A stretch of DNA of 64,000 nt from positions 1 through 64,000 of the forward strand of contig JABVXU010000096.1 in the NCBI GenBank assembly GCA_013365365.1, written 5' to 3'. This document shows positions 1 to 22,028 of the stretch, piece after piece; position 1 is the stretch's first letter; each line of letters begins with the position of its first letter. The DNA is from Cruorifilaria tuberocauda. Lineage: Eukaryota; Nematoda; Chromadorea; Rhabditida; Onchocercidae. The translations under genes were made by a program, and so were the position numbers. The notes below the pieces were generated by a model that worked only from the letters and a program-made list of their open reading frames with translations, did no database searches and had not been told where the DNA came from.

Positions 1-1452
1 TACTTGCGAATAGAAAAGAGAAAGGTTGTCACGGTCACAGAACATTGACATAACTGTTGCAATATAAATTACGAACAGTAAGAAAGATCTATCCGGTTTT
101 TCTAAAATATCACGAATTGATGTTGATATTTTCTGTTATAACCGTTTAATAGAGCTTAAAATATAAAAACATTTAGTGAGAAAATATCCATTCAGTTCTT
201 GTAGAAACTATTATGTTTTTAACTCCAAAGTCAACACTTATTAGAATCATTTAATGTTTATAATGATTACGTATATTTGGCAAAGAAATTCGAAAATTTT
301 GCTGGAGCTTATTTCATTTGCTTATCTTCATTTGGATTAAGAAATTTTAAAGTAATGAAAACTTTGATTTCCAATCTTTTTCCAATTTCCAATCTCAAAA
401 AAAAATTTCCAATCCTTCTTTCTTTTCTCTTATCATACGGTATTAATCTCCTTTTCATCATAACTTCTCAATAATAGCCTATTTAACTTACTTCTCTAAG
501 AAAAAAAAATTCTATTATCATTTCCGACCAAACTGAGATAAAATATTATATGAGAAAAACAGTTAAATTTTGAGCCAAAACTATGGAGTTATAAATTACT
601 CTGTAAGGTTAATAATAATTGTTTCTTGCAATAATTGTATAGAGTTACCATAAGTTAAATAACTTAAAATAATTTAGCAACTGCGATCTCGAATATAGAG
701 TAATCATAAACCGATAGCCTGCTAATCATAATTACTTTTAATTAACAGCATGATTCAAACGAAATGAATAAAATACGACTGAAATGAATGAACTGAAATT
801 TTCGAATTTCGAAAATAATATTTATAATTTATTATCCACTTTATGCTTATTTTTACACAGCACTTTTCGTTCATAAAAAAATTGAAAATTTCGCCATTTT
901 TTTACCGTAAAATATTTACCTCACTGTTATTTCTGCAAACTTTTCTCTGAAACAATTTGGAAAAAGTCGCCAAAAGACGGATATTTCGTAAATTTTTCGT
1001 ATAATTTGAAAAATTATTCAGCTTATTACTTACGCCACAATCTTCTCAAACGATTAATTTATTATGCATAAAACAAATACCTCAATATTTATGAGATACA
1101 TATGTTGTGAAGAAAATTGAACCATTACCTAGAGAGATGATTAATTGTGAAATTTTGTAAAAACTATTCCATATCATATTTCATTAAAAATTGTTACAAA
1201 TTTCAAAAGCGATACCATTCGAAATTTCAATTAAAATAATTACTGGAAGAACTGTATGTAGTGGCTGCTAATTTAATCCATAATTATTTCTCATTTAGAA
1301 TTTAATCTTGAAATCCTAAGCCAAAGACTGAAAATGCTTTTAAATAATTAGCTATAATCTTTGTATCTTTGTTGCCAGCAAATAAATTGCAAATATTCAA
1401 CAAGAATAAATGAATAAATAATAACACATTTTATTAATTAAACGGGACGTGT
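1..1452. other. AT-rich intergenic, no gene seen
   Basis: No exon chain with matching splice phases is visible on either strand. The one listed-size open frame (277-474, plus) has no ATG at its start and is rich in homopolymer-encoded residues, so I treat it as chance. A polyadenylation hexamer for the tyrosinase gene (minus strand AATAAA, 1430-1435) lies at the right end, about 20 bases after its stop codon. Confidence 0.6.
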
Positions 1453-4400
1453 TTATAATATATCATAATAAAAATCATCGATTATAGTTGGGACAAAATT
1501 TGGCCTGTGACTGAAAGTTAAACCTAAATTAACGCGACATCTTTGACGTAGTTGCCATTGATCCAAGCATGAGCGACATGAACGTCGACAATTTTCCAAC
1601 ATCCAAGTATTCATATTACACTCACCGCGTGAAGCCCATTCCGGACAACTACGATGATAATCATTACACGCTGAAAAACAACGCATCGTCCATGTAGCAT
1701 TATGTCATCACACTTTGCAAAAACATTGCATGATAATATTTCTACAAACTTATTTACATTTGGATTGATCGAATTATTTGAAAAATTTAACTAAATTTAA
1801 AAAAGTGAAATTACTAAAAATGTAAATTTTCTGAAATTCAAAAAATAAATTCAAGAAATGTTTTTGTTATGTCATGCCAATCAATCGATTATTTTCTCTA
1901 AACTTCTGAGAGAAATATGAGCCAAATTTTTTTGAATTTACTTTTTTTAGCCAATAATCTCTTTCGGTATTTAATAACATTTTACAATCAGTCCAATGAA
2001 GTTTAGAAATGCCTTCATTCTATATAAGTAAAGAAACGGCAAAAATCGATTCTCAATTAATCTCTGTTCTAAAGGATTTGAGGACATCTAAAGAACTGTT
2101 TTAAAATAAGTAAATGCAGTAAAACTTACTTCCATAATCATAATCAGCTGGAATGCATAGACCACAACTAACTTTGCAATTGCATGCTATCCAGGTAAAA
2201 TTTCGAGAGCACTGTCCTTGCAAACCCCATAATGGACAGCAGACATTCTCATTGTAACATCCAGCTGAATTGCAATGGGGAAGATTTACTCTCTCAGGTT
2301 GTGGTCGACGTGTTACTGTGGCTAAACATAATTAAACGTCAGATTGAAAATCCCTTCAAGAAACTTTGCATGTAATTTTCGAGGCGTATAGAAAGAAAGC
2401 ACTCTATAAATTGATATTAACGATGAACAAATTTAAAGAAAGCAATCTTTGAAACAACGTCCAGCTGTTTGGAAATTAAAAAAAAGCTTCTGAAATATTT
2501 ACCATCGCGGCGTTCACCACTACACACCTGAGCCCTCGTACGATCGCAATGATGACAACTCTGTCGACAGTTCTCTCTCATCCATTTAGCATTTCTCGCA
2601 CATTCACCACTTCTTGCCCATCTCTCACAATTCTCATGATGATTTGAACATTCTTTAATTTAAATTTTATAAATTTAAACTATTCACTTTTTGAAATATA
2701 TCTTTACAAATAAACTCAATTATAAAGTTAACTTATTTATAGTACTATGGTAAGAAGGAAATATGAAATAATTTCATCATTCCTCAATATTTTCGGTAAA
2801 AAATTGAATAAATCAAAATCAAAAGTTTCCAGTGGCAATATTTAATAAATTTGCAGCACTTTTTTTTCTGTACTGATGTGAATTGACTGTCGTCGTACTG
2901 ACTGAGAAGATTGTCAATATAGAATCAAGAAATTCAGACATATTTATAATGGGACCGTTTGTGTAAGAAACATTGAAAAGCTGATTCATTACGATCGGTA
3001 ACAGTTTAACAGAACGATAGTTGATTTTGAAAAGTTAAGAATTTAATCAAAATTTTCTTTTGGAAAGGTGCAAACAGGTAAAAAAATCTAACCAGTGTTC
3101 GGACTGAAATTAGGCTGACAAATTCGACATGCAACTTTACACCACTCATGCATGTAACCTTTGTTCCGATCGCATTCACCTCGTTGCGCCCAAAATTGAC
3201 AACATTCATTTTCATTGTAGCAATTCGCATTTATAGATACAACTGATGTTTCTTTTAATGGTACTTCTACGGGCAGTGGTGTAATTGATAGTATCTGAAT
3301 TCACACAGCGTTTTATTATAAATGAAAAAACTGAGATTTACAAAAATGATAAAAATCGCTGCGAAAATTCTGGAGTGATAAAATTCAATGAAGTAGCAAT
3401 TAATAAAGCACGATCAAACATTCTGATATTTAAATGTGGTGAAAACTTTTACAAACAGTTTGCAAATTTACATACCGAGGAGGAAGACGTAGCAACACAT
3501 CGTCCATTAACACACATCCCATTATGACATACCTGTTCGCCGTTTACAAATCCAGAACAACGTCCACCGATTCGAGCTTGTGACACGCAATGAGGTTGTC
3601 CATGTGATCGATCACAAAACAGATATCTAATCATAAATGGCCCAGAAATATTTTCTTCCATAGCGAACAATTAAAATTAAATGTCATTTATTTTATAACT
3701 GAATTATATTTTAGACTTAAAATATTAGAGATATTAAAGTAGTGTGAAACTAAACAGTTCATATATTGCTTCTTATTAGAAATACGCAATTTAATCGCGA
3801 ATCTTTTTTACACATTACGCAACTTTTTTTATTTATATTAGTCAGTGAACATGCTTACTTCGATCCACAAGTTGGCCCACTTCGACATGTTGGCCGTGGT
3901 GCATATTCATAGAGATTATCGGTATAGGCATTGCTCAAACCATCAATGTTTCGTAATGGCGTGAAAGGCCTCATTAAAGTGGAACCGAAATGTAATGCGC
4001 TACTACATGCCTGATTATCAGGTGAATAATCATTTTCACGTTGATATCGTGTCTAGAAAATAATTGTTTGTAGTTTCCCTCCAATAATAATCTCTTTTAT
4101 GAAAGAAAACTTAAAATTTAATTCTTTTATTCTTTCGAAGTTTTGGAATGCAAAATTAAAATGGTTACACCTGTTTTTGTTGCCGGTACATTTCCCATAT
4201 GTAATCAACAAATGAATGATGCAGATAGAATAAGGGATCATTTCCAGATGTATATGGATCGTACATATCACCACCCACAAAAATGTGAACATTACCATGT
4301 GTATACTCTAAGGCGTTGTAATTGGCACGATATTGACAACCCTTTAATAAAATACTAGAAGTATAGCCATTTCCATTACGGTATAATCCTTTGGAATTCA

Positions 4401-6511
4401 TCAAGTTGGTAATAAACTTTAAAAACTACCAAACATATATAAACATATATATGTGTATAAAATTGTACCAAGATTGATTTCGAAAGTAGTACCTGTCTAG
4501 GAGCAGTAAATGCGAGAACATTTTCCATCCGATTTTGTTGCAGGAACCAATTCAAATCTGATTGCTTGAAGGGAGATCCTTGCCTTCCAACTTGACGCCT
4601 TATGTTTGGATGTTTCTATTTTTCATTTTATATTTCAAATTCAGAATTGAATTAAACAATCTTGAATAGGATTATTAAGTTTTTCCAAATTCATTGAATG
4701 ATGATATCGTTATATTGTCGATAATTTCATAATCGATTATGATGAAATAAAATTAAAGAGAAAGTAAATTCATACCTCAAATGTAATAAAATTAGCAAAA
4801 TCTCCTCCGGTTACAGCTCCGTTTGCATTAGTCGTACCCATCAATTCCTTTGTCCACAACACTGAATCTTGTGGACTCGGTAAACCACTATCCAGAACTG
4901 AATCCCAGTATGGGATGGAAACGGTAGGATCAATTTGTCGCAGAGCAATCTCAAATCTTTTCACAAAAAAGGAAACATTCGTTAATTTAAAAGAGGAAAT
5001 AATTTGAAAAAAGGGAAAAATTGAAGCAAACACAATCAAAAACAGAAATGAAATTAGGAATACCTTTTAATGAATTCTCGATGCCACGGGAGAAAAGCGG
5101 GCCCAGAATGAGCGCCACCGCTGACTGCTGCGCGGCCATGAATTAGTGCTAATTTATCATATTCACCAGAACGTTTAAGTTGTTTTAAAGCATTGTGAAA
5201 CCTTCTCCTCTCCTGATCAGTTAGCATACGGTATTCCTTCCTGATAGCTTTTGTTAGTCGTGAACCATCTGGTAAGTGGCATACTCCACCTTCTTGTGTT
5301 CTACCTGCCATTGCATCAAGTAATAAAGATGCTAATTGCTTACATTTGAAAATGCTTATTTCTTCTTAGTTTGATTAACAAATTAGTAAATGTATAGCTA
5401 TATCTCAATTCAATCTCATTATATAGCCATATAGCTATATCTCAATTTGAAATCTCATTTCGCAACGAATAATAATATTTTCAATCAGTGATTGAGTGAG
5501 GATAATAAAAGATATGTAAGCATTTTAATTTAATTAAGATTTAAATTGTAGAGAAATATTATGCTACATAATTTATGAAGATAATGGCAATTGTTACAAA
5601 ATGAATTTGGAGGTAGAGTGATATTAAAAACGGGAAAAATAAATTTATAGTCAGGACAGGAAAATGAAAATGCTAGAAATATGGAAAGATGACACACAAG
5701 TATGAAAATGTACTTAAACTTAAACAATGCGTCCTTGGAAAGTTACGAGTTATGTTTTACAAAATCGATACAAAATGAATTATTCAATAGACTGTTTCCA
5801 ATACCACAAACTTTTTTCATTTCACTTAAAGTAATTTAATGATTCGAATAAAACGTTTGCCTTTTTTTAAACACTTTCTATTTTATCTAATTATAAAACT
5901 TTGATTTCTTCGAGACAGGATAAATTTGCAACACTTTCCTTTGTACGTCAAATAATTTTATCATTTCTATTGTCAATTTTCATTACGTTCTCTCATTTGC
6001 TGCAATATCAACAGTGAACGATACTTGCCTTTATTTACTCCTACCAAATTTTTTTTTAACCCTGTTAAGTTAATATTTTGTAGTAATAATTACTTACCCC
6101 TTAAATATATACAGAGACATTCGAGATCCATGCATTGATAAGGAGTGGAAGTAATAGGAGCAAGTTGTGCGGCAACTGTTCGACTTCTTCCCGGGATTGC
6201 AGGTGGTAACACTGCAAATGATCCCACTGGTGGTTTAGCCTACAATTCGTGATTGCGTAAAGTTCACTTTATATTTTGAAAAGCAATTGCAAAACATTCA
6301 ATTATAAGGAATTCAAATTCTCTTTATAAATTTTTATGCTTTTTGAAAAGTTCAAATTTACCCGAGCTTGTCTGTCCCATTCATGTAATTGATTACAAAT
6401 TACTCGCGCAGACGCTGATGGTGCATCAGCGCATGGATTCAGAAATTCTTGTGCTGAATCTGCTTGGATACCATAGGATATAATGGAACAGAATATAAAT
6501 AATAAGAACAT
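1453..6511 (-). CDS. Secreted tyrosinase with four C-terminal ShK domains
   Basis: Copper type 3 phenol oxidase family, expected to oxidise tyrosine or catechols, for example in cuticle or eggshell tanning. Twelve exons, all phases agree: 6362-6511, 6098-6239, 5064-5304, 4776-4956, 4493-4615, 4171-4416, 3859-4052, 3476-3626, 3093-3294, 2503-2652, 2130-2321, 1453-1670; 729 aa. Residues 1-17 form a signal peptide. CuA histidines are about H153, H163, H172 (motif [12 protein letters not shown]); CuB are H319, H323, H346 (HGNVHIF then FYLHHSF). A Cys-rich segment closes the tyrosinase core (about 426-476). Four six-cysteine ShK-type domains follow at about 501-535, 545-579, 610-649 and 659-692; the third has extra cysteines. 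The architecture resembles C. elegans tyr genes that carry ShK domains, but I cannot assign a one-to-one orthologue. All copper ligands are present, so it should be active. Confidence 0.93.
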
Positions 6512-6760
6512 TCTTTCTCCTCAGATCTCAGACGGAGTGTATAATTCTCCGAGAGAAGAAAAGAGAATTTGCTTTCTGACTGAAATATTGCGGGTTGATA
6601 AATATTTAATGTTACTTGCCTCCAGAAGTGAAAATATCAATTCCTGACAATAAACTTGAGAGTATGCACACTTCAGAAATGCTATTTTCAGAAAAGCGCC
6701 TTTGTCACAGACACAGAAAATCAAAAGGACACAAAAGTTTAATTGCTAGAAATACCAAAG

Positions 6761-6997
6761 TTACTGACGATGGGAAACAAGACTGTCGAAGGTGGGGTGT
6801 GTCTCCTTCAGACTTTTTGGAGGTGTAGTAATGACAACACGACAAGTTCCGCGATATTGGCTGTTTTGAGCCGATAGAAGTAAATGAGATGATGAGGATG
6901 GCATTTTGATTGCAATCGTTCGATAGAAGAACTTTCGAGTAATTTCTCTTTCATACAGGAGAGCTGGATTGCTTCTTTCACTTCTCCCTGCAATCAT
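6761..6997 (-). CDS. Small open frame upstream of tyrosinase, doubtful
   Basis: A 78-codon frame opening with ATG at 6997, on the same strand and about 250 bases upstream of the tyrosinase start. It has mixed, protein-like composition, but a second minus-strand frame (6808-6993) is open over the same bases, so chance or conserved non-coding promoter sequence is equally possible. No recognisable motif, signal peptide or splice chain. It could also be an alternative upstream exon of tyrosinase. Confidence 0.2.
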   Translation of the reverse strand: MIAGRSERSNPALLYEREITRKFFYRTIAIKMPSSSSHLLLSAQNSQYRGTCRVVITTPPKSLKETHPTFDSLVSHRQ

Positions 6998-7923
6998 TTT
7001 ATGTCTTTACAGTCTATCAAATTCAAACAGGATCAATGCCAATCTTATCATTGGAATGCAACCCTTCATCAAATACCCACTTTTGCGCCTCATCTTTAAG
7101 CAGCTTGGTAAATGTCACAATAATATCCAAGAAATTGTTTCTGTGTGAATTAACCCATAAAAATATGACATATTATAATAATAGAATATTTTTAATTAAC
7201 AATATAGGGTAAGAATGAAGTTAATCTTAATAGGAATATACGATAAGTCTAATCTTTATCTTATTTCTTCTCGGGGTATCATTCAATTGCATTTCTGTAT
7301 TTCTGTTTTTTGGAAGCGAAAAAGAAAAACAACCTTGCACATCCCCAAAATTTTTTATTGCAAAGGTTATCAATGAAACCCTGCCATAAAGGTTAAAAAA
7401 AGTTAACGAAATCTCAATACATTTCTAATTCCCATCTTCAATTTTGTCTTCTATCGAATAATATGCAAAGACAATCCATCTGTCACTGTGAAACATATTC
7501 AGGTTAAATGATATGACTTTATTTCAGTAAAAACATATATTTAAAACTCTGTGTAAAATTTAACAATTAAATATAAGAATAATTTTTTAAAGTTATAATA
7601 TTTCACCCGTCTAGAGTCGATTGTTTCAAGTGTCAGCACAGATAAAATGCACAAATTAAAACAATACAATGCAGTTAAATAGAAAACCTGAAAAGTATTA
7701 TCAGAGGTCAAAAACAGCATTCAAAAATAAAGGCATAAAATGTATAGGGAATCAAAAAGCTTTTTTCAGTTGGAAAGAGATCATTCTCCAGAAGTGTTTT
7801 TTTCAAATTTCCTGCTTTTCTCGAAAATATTTCATCATTTCATTTGTTTTTCAAATGACACCAATCCAACCCTGTTCTTCAGAACTTCTTGTTTTCGATA
7901 ATTTTTTTAAAGCTTTTCAAAAT
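6998..7923. other. Intergenic between FAK and tyrosinase
   Basis: About 0.9 kb between the FAK stop codon (7924) and the tyrosinase upstream region; the two genes are in tandem on the minus strand. No additional exon seen. The long plus-strand frame starting at 7669 runs antisense across the last FAK exon and is a shadow. Confidence 0.6.
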
Positions 7924-15304
<7,381 letters not shown>

Positions 15305-16508
15305 TGTCAACTGAGGTAACTTGTCTTTTTTGTTGATATTGTTGTATGATGGCCATTCAAGCCATCAGTGGATGAAGGGTCTCTCCTGCAAGTTGTGCTG
15401 TTTTTGACAATTTCCTGAAATAATCAATCACTTATTTGATAAATAACGATATGCCCATCTAGGAATGTAATGTAATACTTAAAACAGCCCTTAATTTACC
15501 TCATTAATAATACGTTATTATAAAATACATTGCTGCAAAGGAATCCGCAGTCCCGCGATATCGCCACTATCTGATGTTACAACTATTTAGTTAACAAGTG
15601 GCAGGTGAGTTGATTAGTCGATCGATAAATGATTATAAACAAAACGTTCATCTGCTCCCTTTTCTCTTCCTCGCCTTGAACTCTAATCCATGGCGATGAT
15701 AACAACAAACATAACAATGAGATTTGGCAAGAATGCGAATGACTGATTTAATCAATGCAGAAAAACGTCGTATTTTTGTTAATCTTCGCTAAACCCTTCC
15801 AGCAGGCAACGTACTGACCGCTGCAACCATTTATATCAAACTACCTAACCTACCTAAGTAGGTTCTACCTAAATTGTCCTACCTAAATTCTGTTCTTCAA
15901 CATCATTTGAAGTTCAAAATGCTTATTTACCAATAGAAAAAGGACAGATAAATGTCATCAGATCTGAATTTCAAATAAATCTAGTAAATCGCGGAAAAAA
16001 TTGATGCAGATATTCATATATTTATTATTGCCAACTTTACTACAATTTTTCTAACGCAAAATTTCCACTGTCTCCTATCATCATCCAAACAATTAGCCAA
16101 AGCAGAGATCAACCATTGTGTGTGACATGAAAATGACTTCGCGGGAGAATATTGAAATTTGATGATTTCTCATCCTTTGAAAATAGCGCCCTTTCCTGCT
16201 AGGCACATCGAAAGATTGATCAGTGATGTGGTAGTTAGCCTTTTATGGTCAGTAGGGCATGGAGGAGGAGTGGCAGAGTTAGATGGGTTTGATTTGACTC
16301 ATTATTAGATCGAGTTGGGTTGGATCGGACGGATGTCGGTTAGGTTTCGTTTCATCTTGCTGTTATTTCTTATTTGGTTTTTTTTTTTTAAATAAAATTG
16401 TTCGTTTTTTTCTTCTCATAGTTAATGCTGTTGAGATTTTCAAAGGTAACTTTTGAAAATTATAAACAATATAAATTTGCCCCTATTTGATGATTTTTTT
16501 TGCTTTAA
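15305..16508. promoter_or_regulatory. Divergent promoter region of FAK and V-ATPase d
   Basis: The two start codons face away from each other across 1.2 kb, so both promoters and any 5' UTR exons must lie here. Visible features: a cluster of CTACCTAA-like repeats at 15841-15890 (four to five copies), a G-rich stretch at about 16255-16345 with strand asymmetry, and a T-run at 16378-16391. I see no TATA box that can be called with confidence and no coding exon. Confidence 0.45.
15841..15890. repeat. Short CTACCTAA repeat cluster
   Basis: Four to five imperfect copies of CTACCTAA within 50 bases, one in the reverse sense (AGTAGGTT). Position between two divergent start codons makes a regulatory role possible, but this is inference only. 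Confidence 0.5.
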
Positions 16509-18719
16509 ATGGGAGAATATTTCTTCAATATCGATCACGGTTATTTGGAAGGTTTAGTTCGAGGATTCAAAGAAGGCATTCTAACACAAACCGATTATGC
16601 CAATCTTGTTCAATGCGAAACTCTTGAAGGTGATTTTCTTTATGAAGTTATAGAAATCTTTGAAAATTCTGTCGATTGGAGTAAAGTAACTTCAGTTTCT
16701 TTCGTTTAAGGCTGTCTAAGAAATATCAGCTGAGAGAGCCAAAACTGACATATCACGACATATGCATTCTGTTTGTCCATGAAAAGCTTTTATAGAAATT
16801 ACTAGGAAGCTTATAAAGCTTTCAGATTTGAAACTTCATATTCAGTCAACAGATTATGGAAGTTTTTTGGCAAACGAACCAGGCTCAATAACAGTTCAGG
16901 TTGATCAATAGACTATAAATATACATTGGCACTTTTATAGAAGAATAACATATGTATATAATCTTTACTGGATAGAATTTCCTTTTACATTAACTTAATA
17001 TCTTTAATTTTACAGGTTATTGATGAACGATTGAAAGAAAAGCTGGTAACAGAATTTACGCATTTTCGAAATAATGCGCTAAAGCCCTTGTCCACTTTTT
17101 TGGACTATATAACGTTAGTTGTAAAATTTTTATTAACTTTTGTTTTTTTTACAATTTCTCTGAAGTGACAATAATTATCTTTTTTTATTGAAACCAGTTA
17201 ATTTCAGGTACTCATATATGATTGATAACATTATTTTGCTCATTACGGGGACACTGCATCAGCGGCCAATTAGTGAGCTTATTTCGAAATGTCATCCTCT
17301 TGGTTCTTTTGAGCAGATGGAAGCTATTCATATCGTTTCAACACCAGCTGAACTTTATAATGCCGTGCTTGTGGACACTCCTTTAGGCATGATACATTTT
17401 TGATATTTAGCTATATTTAAGATATAATATATATATAATTTCAGAAACCGTTTCGAACTTTTTGATAAAATTTAAAAATTTTCAAATCGATTATTTAATA
17501 AAAATTATTTTGATGTGTAAGATGTGTGTGATCGGGTACGGGAAATTCTCTTGTTTTGTCCAAATAATATTGACTTAAATCCAGTTAAATTTCAAATTTT
17601 TATTTCAGTTTCTCAACATTATTAATAATGTTTTTAATGATAATCCTTAAAACAATGCGTTTCTTGTTTCTTTTGCAGCAGCATATTTTGTTGACTGTAT
17701 CAATGAACAGGACTTAGATGAAATGAATGTGGAAATAATCCGTAACACTCTTTATCGTTCCTACTTAGAAGACTTCTACAAATTCTGCAAACATTTAGGA
17801 GGGAAAACAGCGGAAGTTATGGGAGAAATTCTTGCGGTATGTTAAAAAAACTAATGTAAAATTTAATGTTATACACAGAAGTTGAATTATTCACTATTTG
17901 GTTTCGGTCACTGTTTGTTGTTCAAATAATATTTTAGTCTTTCTTCCGAAGTCTCCACAGAATTACCAGTATTCTACCTAAATCATATCTGGTTTCATAC
18001 ACTTCATAATGAATTATTCTTGTGTTATATGAATGCTGTTTAGGTCAATGTTGAGTTATTCTTTTTATCAGCATCTTTTATAGTTCGAAGCGGATCGGCG
18101 TGCGATTATAATAACAATCAACAGTTTTGATACCGAATTGTCTAAAGACGATCGAGCTAAGCTTTATCCACGATGTGGTAAACTTTATCCTGAAGGTGCA
18201 TTTTTATTTTCTGGCATTTTATACTGAAATTGTACAGACCTGTTAGTACTTCCTATCAATTAAGGATTGGCTGGATTGTCAAAGGCGGATGAATATGATC
18301 AGGTTAAACAAGTTTGCGAGCATTATTCAGATTATCGTGCGCTTTTTGAAGGATCTGGTTTACAACCGGGAGAAAAGGCACTTGAGGATAAGTTTTTAGA
18401 ATACGAAGTAAGCTTGATATCATGATTCGTGTTCATATTTTTAAACATACAAAGTGAACATACCCTCTTGCGATTACAAGAGATCTGAAATTCAATCCAA
18501 TTTCATTTTTTACCGAATTGTTAAGACTAAATGAATTTTTCCAGGGAATATTTCCAGGTAAAACTGAATGTTCTATCATTCTTGCATCAGTTCCATTTCG
18601 GTGTATTTTACGCATTCATCAAGCTTAAGGAGCAGGAAATGAGAAATATCATTTGGATCGCGGAATGCATATCACAAAGGCATCGAGCTAAAATCGATAA
18701 TTACATTCCTATTTTGTGA
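16509..18719 (+). CDS. vha-16: V-type proton ATPase V0 subunit d
   Basis: Subunit d sits on the cytoplasmic face of the V0 rotor and couples it to the V1 central stalk in acidifying membranes. Eight exons with agreeing phases: 16509-16629, 16826-16899, 17016-17113, 17208-17386, 17679-17836, 18084-18195, 18265-18407, 18558-18719; 348 aa, the normal family length. It is collinear with animal subunit d from start to end, including [45 protein letters not shown], and the C-terminal [19 protein letters not shown]. Intron 4 begins with GC instead of GT (after 17386); using it restores PLAAYF exactly as in the family. The start was chosen by the conserved N-terminus. The C. elegans family name is vha-16. 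Divergent from FAK. Confidence 0.97.
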
Positions 18720-18970
18720 AATTTTATTAGTAGTCTCTCTCACATTTTTCTGTTAGTCGTAAAAAGATCGTCTTATTTGTAGTTTCGGTTAATTGTTCAA
18801 CCTTTTCTGTCGCCCATGTCGGCTTATGAAAAGTATTTGTGCATTGATTTTGGTGCATCTATCATGTGATATTTTACGTGGACTATCCTCAACTAAAATT
18901 TGTTGCGATGCTCGATGGCCCAACTTTTGTTCTTTTAATTAATTAAGACATCGTCTGATTGATTCTATTA

Positions 18971-18992
18971 ATATATATATATATATATATAT
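18971..18992. repeat. (AT)n microsatellite
   Basis: Eleven uninterrupted AT units between the V-ATPase d stop and the 58-residue secreted ORF, whose stop codon overlaps its right end. Likely length-polymorphic. Confidence 0.9.
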
Positions 18993-19168
18993 TAATTTGT
19001 ATAGAGTTTTTGTATATCCTGGTCATACATAGTACCCTGTCTGCTGATCAGTGTTTCCATTTCTTTACATTCTAATTTATCATAATTCTTCAATATTGGT
19101 AGTATTTCTTTGTCACCTGTTCCTGCTAGCGTTAAACAAAAACCGTAGAATAAAAAAAGAAGCCTCAT
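18992..19168 (-). CDS. Putative 58-aa secreted peptide
   Basis: An uninterrupted ATG-to-TAA frame. Residues 1-17 (MRLLFLFYGFCLTLAGT) look like a signal peptide; the mature part is about 40 residues, charged, with one cysteine, and contains KLECKEMETL. It lies about 235 bases downstream of the S15 stop on the same strand, a spacing that would allow joint transcription. It overlaps neither neighbour. I do not recognise the family. It may be a single exon, or have further exons I cannot place. Chance ORFs of this length are common here, so the main support is the signal-peptide-like start and mixed composition. Confidence 0.45.
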   Translation of the reverse strand: MRLLFLFYGFCLTLAGTGDKEILPILKNYDKLECKEMETLISRQGTMYDQDIQKLYTN

Positions 19169-19402
19169 CGTAAAACCGTTAAACAGTTAAAAAATACATT
19201 AACCTTAACAGTGTTGCGTATAATAATGATTGCAATCCAGATTTTAGCAGACAAGTGAAAATGCATAAATCTCATGGCTCGGAACGTGTGTATACCAATT
19301 TTTAGCTAATAGATCAAAAGCTCGACGTGATGTTCTTTTTTCTTTACTACTAGTACCAGAACAAAACATCGAATATCCTCTTTAACAATGAAATATTTTG
19401 CA

Positions 19403-20815
<1,413 letters not shown>

Positions 20816-22028
20816 GACTGCTATGCAGTAGCTTACAAAGCAACAACAAACTCTGCAGATAAAGAACTGATTTAGTTTTAACGCATGATATAAGCTATAG
20901 TAGTAAGAATATGAATAGGGTTAATTTATAAAAACTATATGGAGATTATTTGGTTCGATCGATCATCCATTGCTCATTTTGGCCCTTTAAGTAATGCCTT
21001 AAGTACTTCGGAATTTATTTCTGCATCAATGCACGAATGAAAAACCCAAACAGCGCCTAAAACTCAACAAGCACCTAAGAGTCAAGTTATGGTTTCTTAA
21101 ACTACGTCAAACTACTATTTCATCATAGCCGGTAGCGGTATGAAATTGCTTCGTTTTATTGAATGAAATAAGGAGAAAGTTAAGCTCAGAAGTCGGATCG
21201 ATGTTTGCGAAATTTCTGAAATTATGAGAGAGATGATAGTAGCAAACTCTCCATGGAAATTTCTCAAAGTCTTGTCGAATAGAAGGATTTCCTGAAGACA
21301 TTCCAGATAGGTATTTCTATAAAAAGAACGAAGAATGTTTTTGTTTTTGTTTTTTTAAGAGAGTTAGGATCGAATGCTTGCTGTGTAAGTACAGTGTCAT
21401 CTATTTTTGATTTTCACTTATTTTTATTTTATTATTCACTCTTTGTTTTTTATTTCTGTCTTATTATTTTATCAAATTTATAATCACCATATTCTCATCT
21501 TTCTATCATTTTTCCTCAATTTTTGGATTGATATCGTTCGTTTGTAGGATTGAAAATGAAAAATTGCAGGTTATATAGAATCTGGAATAAAATAATTGAT
21601 ATTGATACATTTGTCAACAACTACAATACTTTTTCTTTTCATTTGAAACTATCAGTAGCTGTTTGGAAATGTTATAAAATAGATAGGAAAGTTAAGAAAG
21701 TTTCAAAAATACGGGAGGCTGGATAGTCATTCAGATCCAAGCTAATAATCCCAAATAATCTTTTGACTTTTTTAATGATTTACTGCCAAATTTGAATGCT
21801 TGCCCCTACAATTATCTCTGAGAATAGCTTAATTGTTTTATTTCGTATTGCATTTCCTGTATTAAGCTATCAAATTACTGGTTTCTGACATGTTTTAAAT
21901 TCTCTACTTGAATGCAAAATTTTAAACTTGTTTATTTTGTACATGCACATATGGATAAGAAGTTGATTGCATAATTGGCACTGCTCAGAACTTCCAAGAC
22001 ATGATAAAAGAAAAATGATGGAAGGCAG
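20816..22028. other. Intergenic, one weak plus-strand ORF
   Basis: No recognisable gene. A 56-codon plus-strand frame with ATG at 21556 and stop at about 21726 begins MKNCRLYRIWNK and is protein-like, but it lacks homologous motifs and is within the size expected by chance. Confidence 0.4.
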
